Source: Epithemia pelagica (lineage: Eukaryota; Bacillariophyta; Bacillariophyceae; Surirellales; Surirellaceae). From it: a stretch of DNA of 64,000 bases. Positions 20,668-31,175 of this stretch are shown piece by piece. Location of the stretch: assembly GCA_946965045.2 (NCBI GenBank), contig OX337229.1, forward strand, positions 4,526,001 through 4,590,000. Direction: 5' to 3'. The position numbers were made by a program, and so were the translations under genes. A model generated the notes under the pieces. That model made no database searches, was not told the DNA's origin, and saw only the letters and a list, made by a program, of their open reading frames with translations. The first letter of the stretch is position 1. Each line of letters starts with the position of its first letter.

Positions 20668-23013
20668 TTATTCATTCAGAAGCTCGCACTTGATTGTTAT
20701 GAATACGCCCGTCCCTTTGCCTTCGGTGAGAATCTCTTTTTCCACCACCCCTCCCGCCAAGAGTACTTTTCCTACAGTCACACGAACCGATCCAAACAGA
20801 ATGTCTTGAGTACGATCTCTCTTCTCCCCTTCTGCTTCATCATAGACATCGACGCTAATGATTTGGCCGTGGCTATGGAGCACATAGTCTCGATATTCAT
20901 TCCATTCAGGTGTCAATGTGTTTCTCGATGTCGTGGTTCGCCATACCTGAGGGTGGGAGCCAAACGAAATGTTCAAATACGTATCGGGAACATCGTCCGC
21001 CAAGAAAAACGCAGTCTTCCGAACCTGGAATCCCCTTCCACCCATTGCTGTGACCCGAACACGACTCTGCTCGGCAAATGTCGGATCCGACTCATCCAGT
21101 AGACGTTCCGATAAGTCCTCGACAGGCATTGGTGACGAGACAGTCCCACCATTTGCCTTTGCGGGTGGAGAATTCACCACGGCCAAAAGCGCCGATGGAT
21201 GTGTTCCACGCAATTCTCCTTTGGCTTCATTGGAAACCGCTGGCGGTGTTGCAGTTCCATTCAACAAGCTTGTTGTCTCGGGCGACGTTTGAACCCCTTG
21301 TAAGCATATCTGGAACTGAACCTTGGCCCCCTTTTTTCCAATGGATCGAGTTTCGGACAAGGTGTGATTCGAAGCAGAAGCGATATCATCATGCGTGACA
21401 ACAATGGTCCCTAATACGGTGCTTGTTCCATTGATCAATTCCAGACTGATGGGAGGGATTTTTCCATCCTTGACTAGTGCTCGTGTAACGTGGATCAAAA
21501 ACGCTTCGTCGTACGACGGGTTCAAACAATCGATCCCCGGATAATCCACAACCTGTAGGAATAAGAGAAGTGAGTCATGTAGGCATTAGAGAGAATACAA
21601 GCACAATCAGCCATGAACGTTACGACTTACCGCACTGGTGGCGAGTTTGGACGAGGCGCAAGTGACTTGGACAAATGCTGCCGCATCTTCTCGTGTCAAT
21701 GGAATGTCCATGGCCCCTAGAATCATGATTGTCAGCAAGCCGCATATGCGCTTGTCGTCGTCGTCGTCGGAACTGCTTTTCTTGACAACGAGGCTGTCGA
21801 GTTGCCTCGTGAAACGGAGGACTTGACTACCCACGGTGACGACCGCGCCATTGGGTCGATTTTGATCTTGCAGCGGCAATTCCAAGATTCCTCCCGTCAA
21901 GATGAGTTGTCCCGGTGAGGTCTGGGCAGTACCCAATAGGTCATCGGCATCGAGAGGTGCCGTATCGTGATCCCAACACTCGAGCTCCAGGCATTGATCG
22001 TGATCGGAAAGGACAAAGTCCATGGTCTCATTCCAAAGGGGCTGCAACGTATCATTAATGGTACGCGTACGATGGTGGATATCGCCCATTTTGATGGTAC
22101 AGTAACAATCTGGAACGTCATCCACAATGAGTCCCTTCTCCACGACGAAACCCTGGCCTTTCATGATGGTTAATCTCAAAACTCCCAAAGGAGGCTTGTG
22201 AATGTGACTAAAATCGGATGCCTTATCCATCTTGTACAATCTCCTTCTAGGCAACACCATCATACTGGTAATGGTGCTTTTGAGAATGTCTGTAATAGTT
22301 TGATCAATGCCTTGAAAATCGGCGACATGAGCCAATCCAGAGTACTTGAGTGAAATTTCGGGAGTGTTGATAAAGCCATATTGAATGGCTTCGACAATGG
22401 ACGTTGTGGGCACCAAGGGTCGCATGAGAATGGACATGCGTCCTTTCATCTTGATGGATTTTACTCCAAAGCTTCCAATCAAGTCTGCCTTGAGCTTAAT
22501 GTCGCAGTTGCCATCCCAGACGATATCCAGATCAAAGGCCAACGTGTTGGATTCGAGATCTACATCGTGGACACAGACATTGTCCAATCGGATGGGCACA
22601 GTTCCCAAATCAATCTTGGTAAAATGCAAGGTGCGCAATGGACCAGGCATTTCTTGGAACATGGGTTCAGCTGTCGCTCGAATGGTATCACTCCCGGCAA
22701 TGTTGATGTAAGGCCACAATTGATGGACAATATCAGCTAAAAAGCCAATTTGTTCTTCTTCATTCATGGCCAGGGCTTTACTACTACTCGCGTTGGGAAA
22801 CTGGAAGGCACGGAGGTTTTTGGTCGTCCCTTTGGCTCGACGAGTGCCAGACTCGCTGTCATGGTCATGGAATTCATCGCGCAACTCGACAAAGAGCGAA
22901 ATCAGTGCCGTGCGATTTTGATACAGGAGCATGGCTGTGGCGGTCAACGCCGAACCGAGGAGGAAGGAAGACCATCCGGAACTCGACGAGGAATCCATCT
23001 TGGCAATCACCAT
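20668..23013 (-). CDS. Extended-synaptotagmin-like protein (TM, SMP domain, three C2 domains)
   Basis: Exons 23013-21631 and 21552-20668, phase 0 across a 78-nt intron, encode 755 residues. An N-terminal membrane segment (FLLGSALTATAMLL) is followed by an SMP-type lipid-transfer domain (about 85-290). A first C2 follows (LGVLRLTIMKGQGF ... PDCYCTIKMG). A second C2 (GLLTIMILGAMDIPL) spans the intron, and a third (SRVRVTAMGGRGFQV ... PDTYLNISFG) reaches the C-terminus. E-Syt/tricalbin proteins tether ER to plasma membrane and move lipids. Some Ca2+-ligand Asp positions are kept (VDDVPD, ADDVPD). The gene diverges from the F-box-like gene. Confidence 0.88.
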
Positions 23014-23256
23014 GCTGGCTGAGTGTGGATCGTATCTTCCAATTCCGAAAGATGGGAGAAAACAGGGTCATAGTAGCAATCGGAAGGAGATTCGGATCGA
23101 CCTCAACAATCCCCGAAATATAGCTCATTCGGTATATCGCCATTTCAGTACAATAAGTTTTTCAAGAAAGATGGGGATTGCGTTCTTTTTTGGCGCGCCG
23201 CCCGCCATTATTGTGGACCGCCATCTGCTCATCCACATCCACCACCATGAGGCTGG

Positions 23257-24375
23257 ATGATGTCAGCCGCCATGGACGAACCTCCCAGCAGACCATCCTT
23301 CTCACTGCTCTACAAACTTCCGATTGAACTGGTGGAACGCATCTTTCTGCAGTACTTGAGTGGCAAGGCTCTTTCCACCTTGGCAATTGTCTTGGATTGT
23401 TCGCTTCCAGTTGTGGTCGATTCAAAGGAGGATCTTCCCGTCGTCACGCCCCACAACTGGAGCAAAGAGCAACAACAAAATGACAAGGACCAAGACCTGG
23501 AGCATCGGGTCCGACTTTTTTCACTCATTCATCACGTGGCCAAACAACGGCTTCTTCAAAGTGCTTCATTGATAGAATCCACCACCGCCCAGGCATCCAA
23601 TGCCTCGATCGATACATTGACGGCCCATGCCGTCAACTGGATCCGCTCGGTGGTGGAGTTTTCCTTTGTGAGCGAGACCAATCGCTTGACACACATGAGA
23701 GTAGTGTCGGAAAACTTGGCATTGGTGGATTTCTTGGAACTCTCGATTCAACAGTACTCCAATGTTCCTCAAGGATTGTTGGAATGGCCCGTATGGGTGG
23801 GCCAACTATCGGTGGATTCCTATGTATCCAGTTCTCGCATGCGCAATACAGCTCGAGTTGTCATTACCACACCCATGCAAAGTCCCAGTTTTCTTCCCGG
23901 ATGCAATCTCATTGATCGGAGGACACCGACCGGTGTCTTTCGTTGTGAACCGTACAATATGATTCCGATACCACCCTGGGGACGCGTCCGAGCCATGAGT
24001 GCCAAGGACGGCCAAATCTTGCGACCCGTGGCGGAACGGTTGGAACGGCAAAACCAAGTGGCCGTTCCCATGGGATACCACAGTGACGAAATATTGGATA
24101 TTCGAGTCGCCAGTGCCGCCCGTGCGCGACAATTGTTGGAGTCCCTGTCCTGGACACCTCGCGGAGCGTGGATTTTGCAAGATCCTCCGAGTACCGCAAC
24201 GGCCAGTTCCACTCCTCCAAATCCCCATGGACCGGAGAATCAGAATCCTGCTGTGTGGAATACAGGCCTTGTCTGTGTCTGGCAGGAAGACACAATGGAA
24301 ATGAAGAGTGATCGACAGTATCTTAGTTATGTTGTCGGCTTACTAAAGGCCATCGAAAGAATGAAGAATAGATAA
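23257..24375 (+). CDS. F-box-like protein
   Basis: 372 residues, single exon. Residues about 15-40 (LYKLPIELVERIFLQYLSGKA) match the start of an F-box helix. The rest, including TGVFRCEPYNMIPIPPWGRVR and AWILQDPPS, is not recognised. By family it would be a substrate receptor of an SCF ubiquitin ligase; the substrate is unknown. Its start lies 243 bases from that of the E-Syt-like gene on the other strand. Confidence 0.6.
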   Translation: MMSAAMDEPPSRPSFSLLYKLPIELVERIFLQYLSGKALSTLAIVLDCSLPVVVDSKEDLPVVTPHNWSKEQQQNDKDQDLEHRVRLFSLIHHVAKQRLLQSASLIESTTAQASNASIDTLTAHAVNWIRSVVEFSFVSETNRLTHMRVVSENLALVDFLELSIQQYSNVPQGLLEWPVWVGQLSVDSYVSSSRMRNTARVVITTPMQSPSFLPGCNLIDRRTPTGVFRCEPYNMIPIPPWGRVRAMSAKDGQILRPVAERLERQNQVAVPMGYHSDEILDIRVASAARARQLLESLSWTPRGAWILQDPPSTATASSTPPNPHGPENQNPAVWNTGLVCVWQEDTMEMKSDRQYLSYVVGLLKAIERMKNR

Positions 24376-24555
24376 CGACCAGAGACCTGATAAAAGAGGG
24401 CAGAGGACTTGCTATGAACATATTAAAGAGGTGCTACTACAGAAACTTGCATTTGCATTGTAATTTTCCGTTTTTACTTTTTGCTTCAGTTTTTATCCTT
24501 TCAATCTAACCGATCCCTGATGAACCCTGTGCGTTTCTTTGTGCACAATATGGAT

Positions 24556-26033
24556 TTAGAGTTGGGACAAGACCTCGTCAGCAATGGCGATTGTCTTCTC
24601 AATGTCTTCATCTGTGTGTGCCATTGACATGAAAGCAGCTTCGTACATGGATGGTGCCAAGTACACTCCACGTTCCAACATCATGCGGTGCCACTTGGAG
24701 AATTTTTCACCGTCACTGGTTTTGGCATCGGAAAAGTTCTTGACGGGGCCCTTGGTGAAGAACCACCCAAACATTCCACCGGCAACTCCGGCTGTAATGT
24801 CATGACCGTGCTTTTCGGCGGCCGCGACAATTCCGTCCACGAGCTTCTGGGATTTTCGTTCCAGTTCGTCGTAAACTCCAGGTTGACTGAGCTTCTTAAG
24901 GGTTTCGATACCTGCTCGCATAGCAAGAGGGTTACCGGACAAGGTTCCAGCTTGGTACATGGGTCCAGCAGGAGCAACTTGCTCCATGATATCCTTTCGT
25001 CCTCCATAAGCACCAACGGGCAAGCCTCCACCAATCACTTTTCCCATGGTGGTAACATCGGGTGTGATTCCAAAATATTCTTGTGCACCGCCATACGACA
25101 CGCGGAATCCTGTCATGACCTCGTCAAAGACCAAGAGTGCACCGTTTTCCTCGGTCAACTTCCGAATTCCCTCCAAGAATTCCTTGTCGGGTTTGATAAA
25201 GCCAGAGTTTCCAACAACTGGTTCAAGAATAACGGCGGCAATTTCGTCCTTGTTTTCTTCAAAAATTTTCTCCACTTCAGCAAGGTTGTTGTACTCGGCA
25301 CAAAGAGTGGCGCTGGTGGCCGATTTGGGGACACCGGGAGAGTCGGGAAGACCAAGGGTGGCAACACCCGATCCAGCCTGAACCAAGAAGGAATCGGCAT
25401 GTCCGTGGTAGCATCCTTCAAATTTGATAACTTTCTCGCGGCCTGTGAATGCACGAACCAATCGGATCATTCCCATGCATGCTTCTGTACCAGAGTTGGT
25501 GAAGCGAACCATTTCCACCGACGGAACGGCATCAATGACAGCCTTGGCCAAATCATTTTCCAAGGGACAGGGTGCACCGAATGAAGTACCCTTGGCCATT
25601 GTCTCGGTGATGGCAGCAAGAACTTCTTCATCGGAATGGCCCAAGATGGCGGGTCCCCATGTTCCAACGTAGTCAATGTACTTATTGCCGTCCACGTCCC
25701 ATGCGTAAGCTCCTTTGACATGATCAAAAACAACGGGGTTTCCACCCACACTCTTGAACGCTCTTACAGGGGATGAAACACCTCCTGGCATGAGCTGAAA
25801 TCAACGCAACAGAAACTAGTGAGAACAGATGACTCGGTGCAACGTGTCGACTTAAGCGAGCGTCGTCATACCGTTTTGGCTTCGGCGAAGATCTCCTCCG
25901 ATTTGGCAAAGGTGTAGACGGAACTGTCCACGGCGCTCATTCCAAGCCCAGTGCTTTGCCGGCTACTAGCCGGCATGGGCATGAAAGCCGCGGAAGTTGT
26001 GAAGGACAAGGCGCAAACGGCAAGCTTAAACAT
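24556..26033 (-). CDS. Glutamate-1-semialdehyde 2,1-aminomutase, plastid
   Basis: Exons 26033-25872 and 25794-24556, phase 0 across a 77-nt intron, encode 466 residues. Exon 1 carries the plastid presequence: a signal peptide ([14 protein letters not shown]) then AAFMP. The enzyme begins at about residue 55 with [16 protein letters not shown]. It has the aminotransferase core with the PLP-site blocks NSGTEACMG and [11 protein letters not shown], and the active Lys in [18 protein letters not shown]. It converts glutamate-1-semialdehyde to 5-aminolevulinate, the C5 route to chlorophyll and haem. Regulation is not visible. Divergent from dyskerin, 349 bases apart. Confidence 0.97.
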
Positions 26034-26382
26034 GGTGAATGGTCTTTGTCGATAGATGAGGCCACAGTCTTTTTGGTATTCCACAGAATCACAAGCGTCG
26101 AATCTGATGGATGTGACACGTACTCGCGATCTTTCTCATCGCGACTGCATAGTTGAAGTTCCACTTGTAACATCATGCTCCAACATTTTCTAACTTTCTG
26201 CTTAGAGATAGGGATAAAAGTTTTTGAGCGACCAAAAGACGAGCGAAATCGGAAGAGCTGGCGCAACCACGAACAGTGGCTACTAAGGTGGAAGCTCCGA
26301 AGGTACTTTGTGTCCGACAAAGATCCTCTGTTCTATTGTCAATATCCGTAGACACAAACGGTGCCGTTCCAAGGGCGAAAAC
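26034..26382. promoter_or_regulatory. Shared upstream region of GSA aminomutase and dyskerin
   Basis: 349 bases between two divergent starts. I see no conserved element I can name. Promoter role is inferred from position. Confidence 0.4.
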
Positions 26383-27980
26383 ATGAGTGAAAAATCGAGT
26401 AAGTTCTATTATACTGTGATAAACGATGTTTCTTTTGATGCCCGAACTCACCTTTGTACTGTACTTTGAAGAGAAAAAGCGCAAGGCGGAGGATGGCTCT
26501 ACGGCCGAGAGTGCACAGGATGGTTCCATGATCCAGCCAAGTTCTCATACCCCCAAGCTCGACACAAGCAAGTGGCCTTTACTTCTAAAGAACTATCATG
26601 AACTTCACGTAAGAACATCTCATTACACACCTCTGCCTACGGGAAGCAGCCCGTTGGCTCGTTCCTTGAAAGACCACTTGCAATACGGTGTAATTAACTT
26701 GGACAAACCGTCCAATCCTTCTTCTCACGAAGTTGTCAGTTGGATCAAGAGAATCTTACGGGTCGAAAAAACAGGTCATAGTGGGACGCTTGACCCCAAA
26801 GTGACTGGTTGTTTGATTGTCTGTCTGGATCGTGCCACTCGCTTGGTGAAAGCTCAGCAATCTGCGGGGAAAGAGTACGTGGGTGTTCTTCGTCTGCATG
26901 CCGCGTTAGACGATTCGAAAAAATTGCAGCGTGCGATAGAGACAACATTGACGGGTGCGATCTTCCAGCGTCCTCCACTTATCTCAGCGGTGAAGAGGCA
27001 ATTGCGTATCCGTACAATCTATGAGAGCAAAATGCTCGAATTTGACAAAGCACGCAATCTTGCTGTATGGTGGGTAAAATGCGAGGCAGGGACCTATGTG
27101 AGAACGCTCTGTGTACATGCAGGGCTTTTGGTTGGAACGGGCGGCCACATGCAAGAACTTAGACGAGTGAAATCGGGAGTCCTGGGTGAAGATGACAACT
27201 TGGTGACCCTCCACGACGTTCTTGATGCACAACATGTATATGACACGACCAAAGATGAAAGCTACCTGCGACGTGTGGTAAGTTTTTGGTCAGACTCGTT
27301 GTATTGTATATTCGTACCGAGACTCACACTTTCGATTGCATGGCCTACAGGTAATGCCGTTGGAAGTCCTACTAACCAACTACAAACGCATTGTTGTGAA
27401 GGATAGTGCTGTTAATGCGGTTTGCTATGGGGCAAAGCTTATGATTCCTGGTTTGCTTCGATTCGCTGATGGGATTGAAATCAACCACGAAGTAGTTTTA
27501 ATGACGACCAAGGGAGAAGCAATTGCTGTAGCGATTGCTCAAATGACTACGGCTGTTATGGCTACGGTTGACCATGGTGTGGTGGCAAAGATAAAAAGAG
27601 TCATCATGGAACGTGACGTTTACCCTCGTCGCTGGGGACTTGGTCCAATGGCCCAGAGGAAAAAGACAATGATCAAGGAAGGTAAACTTGACAAGCACGG
27701 GAAGCCCAACGCCAACACACCTGCGGACTTTCTTGAATCATACAAAGACCATTCTATCTCCAAGCCACCTCAATTGGCAGGATCCGCGACAGCTATTTCA
27801 AGTGCTGGGGAGAGCTCGGTACCCAACCCAGAAGGAGAGGCCGGTAATCCCGAGAATGAGGACGCGAGTAGGAAAAGATCAACAGAAGACGAAGCTGATG
27901 GGGCTGATAAGAAGAAAATCAAGAAAGAGAAAAAGAAAAAGAAAGATAAGAAAAAGAAGAAGGAGGCCGAGGAGAGTTGA
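26383..27980 (+). CDS. CBF5: Dyskerin / Cbf5, H/ACA pseudouridine synthase
   Basis: Exons 26383-26398 (16 nt), 26472-27277 and 27351-27980, with consistent phases and two 73-nt introns, encode 483 residues. The tiny first exon gives MSEKS and joins a Lys-rich start. [19 protein letters not shown] and [16 protein letters not shown] are the dyskerin/TruB blocks, the second holding the catalytic Asp. The PUA domain follows ([22 protein letters not shown] ... [17 protein letters not shown]), then [12 protein letters not shown]. The C-terminus is a Lys tract ([17 protein letters not shown]), usual for the nucleolar protein. It is the catalytic subunit of H/ACA snoRNPs modifying rRNA and snRNA. Confidence 0.96.
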
Positions 27981-28394
27981 GTTTTTCTTCCGGTATAATA
28001 TTCTGTGATGTACGAGATCTGTCCTGCAACGACTGGGAAGCACGATGTTGAGTATGCAGGATGGTGTTTTTGCACCCACAATGTGTCACCGAAGCAGCAC
28101 CTCCAAACGGGACGAGAAACTTCGCTTTCACAGCAATTGAAGCCCCTTCGTAAATCATGTGCTATTAACCAAGGTTGAACGACCTAGGTAGTGAGCGCTT
28201 TCCGTAAATTTTGATAGGTTGTGCTTTTGATTGTCCTGGTGCGTCTTAAGCGTTCTCTTAGAGAGCCATAGTTCCGCAAAGATGAATTTGTCGATTCTCG
28301 AAAATCATTATGTGAGATCAATTTCCAAACTTCATATTGTTTTATCAATCCCGGACATACGGAAACTACCTACCTAGAGGTACTCCTTGCACTT

Positions 28395-28511
28395 CTACCT
28401 AGGTAGGTAGTAGTAGGAGTACTCCTAGGATGGGGTAAGTCCTGGTTGATCGTGATTGAATTGGGTCCATAGTCCACATAGACCATACAATACAATATAG
28501 GAGTACTCCTA
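28395..28511. repeat. Cluster of three perfect short palindromes
   Basis: CTACCTAGGTAG at 28395-28406, and TAGGAGTACTCCTA at both 28414-28427 and 28498-28511. The last two are the same half-sites as TACTCCTAGGAGTA elsewhere but joined in the opposite order. Confidence 0.7.
28433..28457 (+). repeat. Fragment of the Mutator-like terminal inverted repeat
   Basis: 23 of 25 bases match positions 35200-35224 inside the 5' terminal inverted repeat of the element at 35185. It shares GGTTGATCGTGATT. It looks like a remnant of a related element upstream of the retrotransposon. Confidence 0.5.
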
Positions 28512-28665
28512 CCTGAGAACTCTACAATAATCGGATGCGCGATGCGCGTGGGGGAGTAAATTTTTTGTCAGAATGTCAGAATTCCCAAACCGCTGGGAAG
28601 AGACGATGGGGATGGGGCTTTGGATTGTCTGACACGAGCGCACAATAGCACCCTGACCGCAAGAC

Positions 28666-28839
28666 TGAATAAATCCCGCCAACAGGTCGCATATTGGCGG
28701 ATACATGGTCGCATATTGGCGAATATGCATCGCCTACATATGCTGCTACGCATCTAGTTTTCTAGTCATAATTTTGGTCTAGCCACTTGTTGCACGCCGT
28801 ATACACCGTGTTGTAGCGTGTAGTGGCAGGATTTATACA
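28666..28839 (+). repeat. 5' LTR
   Basis: 174 bases, TG...CA ends. Contains an internal near-repeat GGTCGCATATTGGC. Differs from the 3' LTR at one base (GCGAATATG versus GCAAATATG). Confidence 0.95.
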
Positions 28840-28856
28840 GTTTATCAGACCCAATT

Positions 28857-28933
28857 AGCAGAGCTGCAGTGGTTTAGAGGTTGATGTTTGCTGTTGGCTC
28901 GTAAGGTCAGGGTTTCGAATCCCCTCTGCTCCA
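28857..28933 (+). tRNA. tRNA-like sequence in the retrotransposon leader
   Basis: A perfect 7-bp acceptor stem pairs AGCAGAG (28857-28863) with CTCTGCT (28924-28930), followed directly by CCA. A B-box-like TTCGAATCC and an A-box-like AGTGGTTTAGAGG lie inside, and CTCGTAA resembles an anticodon loop (CGT, or a changed CAT). The acceptor stem equals that of the eukaryotic initiator Met tRNA. The T stem and anticodon stem pair poorly and no discriminator base precedes CCA, so I call it tRNA-like or a pseudo-tRNA. It starts 17 bases after the 5' LTR. Confidence 0.4.
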
Positions 28934-29621
28934 GCTTTAAGTTTAAGACCCTCAATTTCTGGGGGCCGCCATATTTGGGGTGTATGGCACAAGACGTTTC
29001 CCCGCTGGTATATAGAGCATGTTCTCAAGAGAGGCCGTTTGAACCTGAGCCTTCGGGCAACAATGGATCTACCTCTTTGTTCATACGCTATATGCTAGGT
29101 GGACGGGAGAACGAAAATGTGTCTTTTAACTTACTCACCAACTATGCTAGCTAAGCTATGCATCATGTGAAACTCCTTGGAGTCTTGCTCTCTGCCTTTT
29201 GCCCGTACTGGCAGCGGCTGATCACCACTTGGGAGTGTTCGCGCTAAGCTACTCGTCACGGTATGCTTGCGGCACTACTTATAGTTCACACTCGTGATGT
29301 GTGACCCATGGCACTCTCCCACGTGACGGGGAGCACTCGCTTAAGTGAGCGATTGTTTTGGTAATCTTTTCTCCATACATGAAAATATAGATACCTCCTT
29401 TTGCACTGTGCCGACGCACACGTCCTAAGTATTTGTTTTCTGCCGACTGCAGCGCAAACGCAAGTCGACACTACTTGTGCACCTTAATTCCAGGTAGAAT
29501 CGCAAAATCTGCGATCTGCATCACCTTTTGGCAATGCCTCCACACTTCTGTGTTTTTTGCCTGTGTTTTGCTCTGAACCTCTCCTGCTTCTGGCTCTCTC
29601 GCTTTCCTTTTGCCTTCCACC

Positions 29622-31175
29622 ATGTCTTCATCCACTGCCCCTGAAAATCCCAAGGAAGATTTCAAGGCTGCCGTTAAACGCTGTGGATACAATGATGCCA
29701 CCGTTACCTACATCATTGAGCAGGGTTTTGATGATGCTCAATCGTTCATGACTGTTGCGGTCCATCAAGTGCCGTCAATGTTGAAGATGATGGCGAAGAC
29801 CCCTCCAGAGAACGGGGCCTTTCCCTTCAGTGCTAACCTGCAGCTCCACTGCTTCCGAATGTGGCTCGAATACCATTCGTCTCGTGGTCAGGCTCTTAAA
29901 GTCTCACTTTTCTCTGATCCGCCCCTGATCAAGAAATGGACCAAACGTACCCAGGAACTGTTTGCACTCAACAAGGAAGTTGCCTCCGATGAACTGACCC
30001 CACCGAAAGAGTTGACTTCGTTTACTCAGTGGGAGGTGTTTAACGATGCCTTGCTCACGTTCCTTGCACAGCATCGCAATCCCACAACGGGTGTCCCTTT
30101 GACATACATCCTTCGTGAAACTAAGCCTGTCGGTTCTGAAGCAAGGAATGCTGCCTACGATACTATCGATGACAATTTGATTGCTACTACTATCCTGCAA
30201 GGTGATCAGTATGCCCTTGACAATCAACGCGTCTTCACATTGATGAAACCTTTTCTTGTTGGCGGACCTGGCCTGACGTTCATCAAGCCACACCAAAAGA
30301 AGAAGGACGGCCGTGAGGCGTATCTTGCGTTGACTCGCCAAGCTACTGGAACAGCAGCTGTCACCATCCGCAAGAAAGAAGCATACGCTGCTATTGCCGA
30401 CGCGAAGTTTACAGGCCGCGGTCGTTTCTCGTATCAACAATATGTTCACCGCCATCAGAAAGCACATAATACGTTGGCTGAACTTGATGAACCCGTTGCA
30501 GAAACCAAAAAGGTAACCGATTTCCTCAAAGGTATATCGGATCCCTCTTTGGCGGCGGGAAAGACGGTCGTCAACGGTGACGCAGCAAAGCTTTCTGATT
30601 TTGAAGCATGCCAGCAGTATTTTGGCACGTTGATTGCTGCATCCCGTACCGACAAGACCAATGACGAGAATCGAAAGATTGCTGGTGTGGGTACGACTAA
30701 GACTAGTGGAAAGAAGAATGGTCGTAACAAGCAGAATAAAAAGAAGACGCGTCATTACAGTTTGGATGAATGGCGCAAGCTCTCTGATGAAGAGAAGGCC
30801 GAAATCCTCCGTGCCCGTAAAGAACAGAAAGACAAAGAACAGAAAGACGCTAATGGAAAGCGCAAGGCCGGAGCCGTGCGAACTGAAGATGAAAATGGCT
30901 CTTGCAAGTTGCATAAAACTGAAACTCCAAAGTCTGATGACATGAAATTGGAGACCACTGACCTGGATGGCAACGACGCGCCGAACCATTCCGAGCCTGA
31001 TCCTCCTGTTGCTGATGAACCGACTGTTCCCAAAACCTCAGCCGGAAACAGTTTCGGACGCTTTGCCCATAGTAAAAAAGGATCTACAAAGCCGCACAAC
31101 CCTAATGAAACCAAGGAGCCTACAACTGCCGTTGCGAAAGCTGCCCTTGCTGATAAGGCCACAAAGCAGACCTGA
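29622..31175 (+). CDS. Retrotransposon Gag-like protein
   Basis: 517 residues from ATG 29622 (CACCATG context) to TGA 31173-31175. No CCHC zinc knuckle is visible. The C-terminal third is Lys-rich and charged (KKNGRNKQNKKKTRHY and DKEQKDANGKRK), fitting nucleic-acid binding. Related diatom copia elements have similar knuckle-free Gags. The same frame continues after the stop into protease/integrase, so pol could be made by TGA readthrough, or the stop may be a mutation. Part of the 28666-35155 element. Confidence 0.8.
   Translation: MSSSTAPENPKEDFKAAVKRCGYNDATVTYIIEQGFDDAQSFMTVAVHQVPSMLKMMAKTPPENGAFPFSANLQLHCFRMWLEYHSSRGQALKVSLFSDPPLIKKWTKRTQELFALNKEVASDELTPPKELTSFTQWEVFNDALLTFLAQHRNPTTGVPLTYILRETKPVGSEARNAAYDTIDDNLIATTILQGDQYALDNQRVFTLMKPFLVGGPGLTFIKPHQKKKDGREAYLALTRQATGTAAVTIRKKEAYAAIADAKFTGRGRFSYQQYVHRHQKAHNTLAELDEPVAETKKVTDFLKGISDPSLAAGKTVVNGDAAKLSDFEACQQYFGTLIAASRTDKTNDENRKIAGVGTTKTSGKKNGRNKQNKKKTRHYSLDEWRKLSDEEKAEILRARKEQKDKEQKDANGKRKAGAVRTEDENGSCKLHKTETPKSDDMKLETTDLDGNDAPNHSEPDPPVADEPTVPKTSAGNSFGRFAHSKKGSTKPHNPNETKEPTTAVAKAALADKATKQT

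Larger units (their letters stand above)
27981..28665. other. Intergenic, clustered short palindromes and a TIR fragment
   Basis: The region between dyskerin and the retrotransposon has no gene. It holds CTACCTAGGTAG (28395-28406) and two copies of TAGGAGTACTCCTA (28414-28427, 28498-28511), all perfect palindromes. It also has a 25-base relative of the nearby Mutator-like inverted repeat at 28433. Confidence 0.6.

Noticed and set aside
24688..25584. Plus-strand 298-codon frame opposite GSA aminomutase
   Set aside because: No family resemblance; the minus strand is an unmistakable enzyme.
29904..30989. Minus-strand 361-codon frame opposite Gag
   Set aside because: Low-complexity Leu/Phe/Ser translation typical of an antisense shadow.
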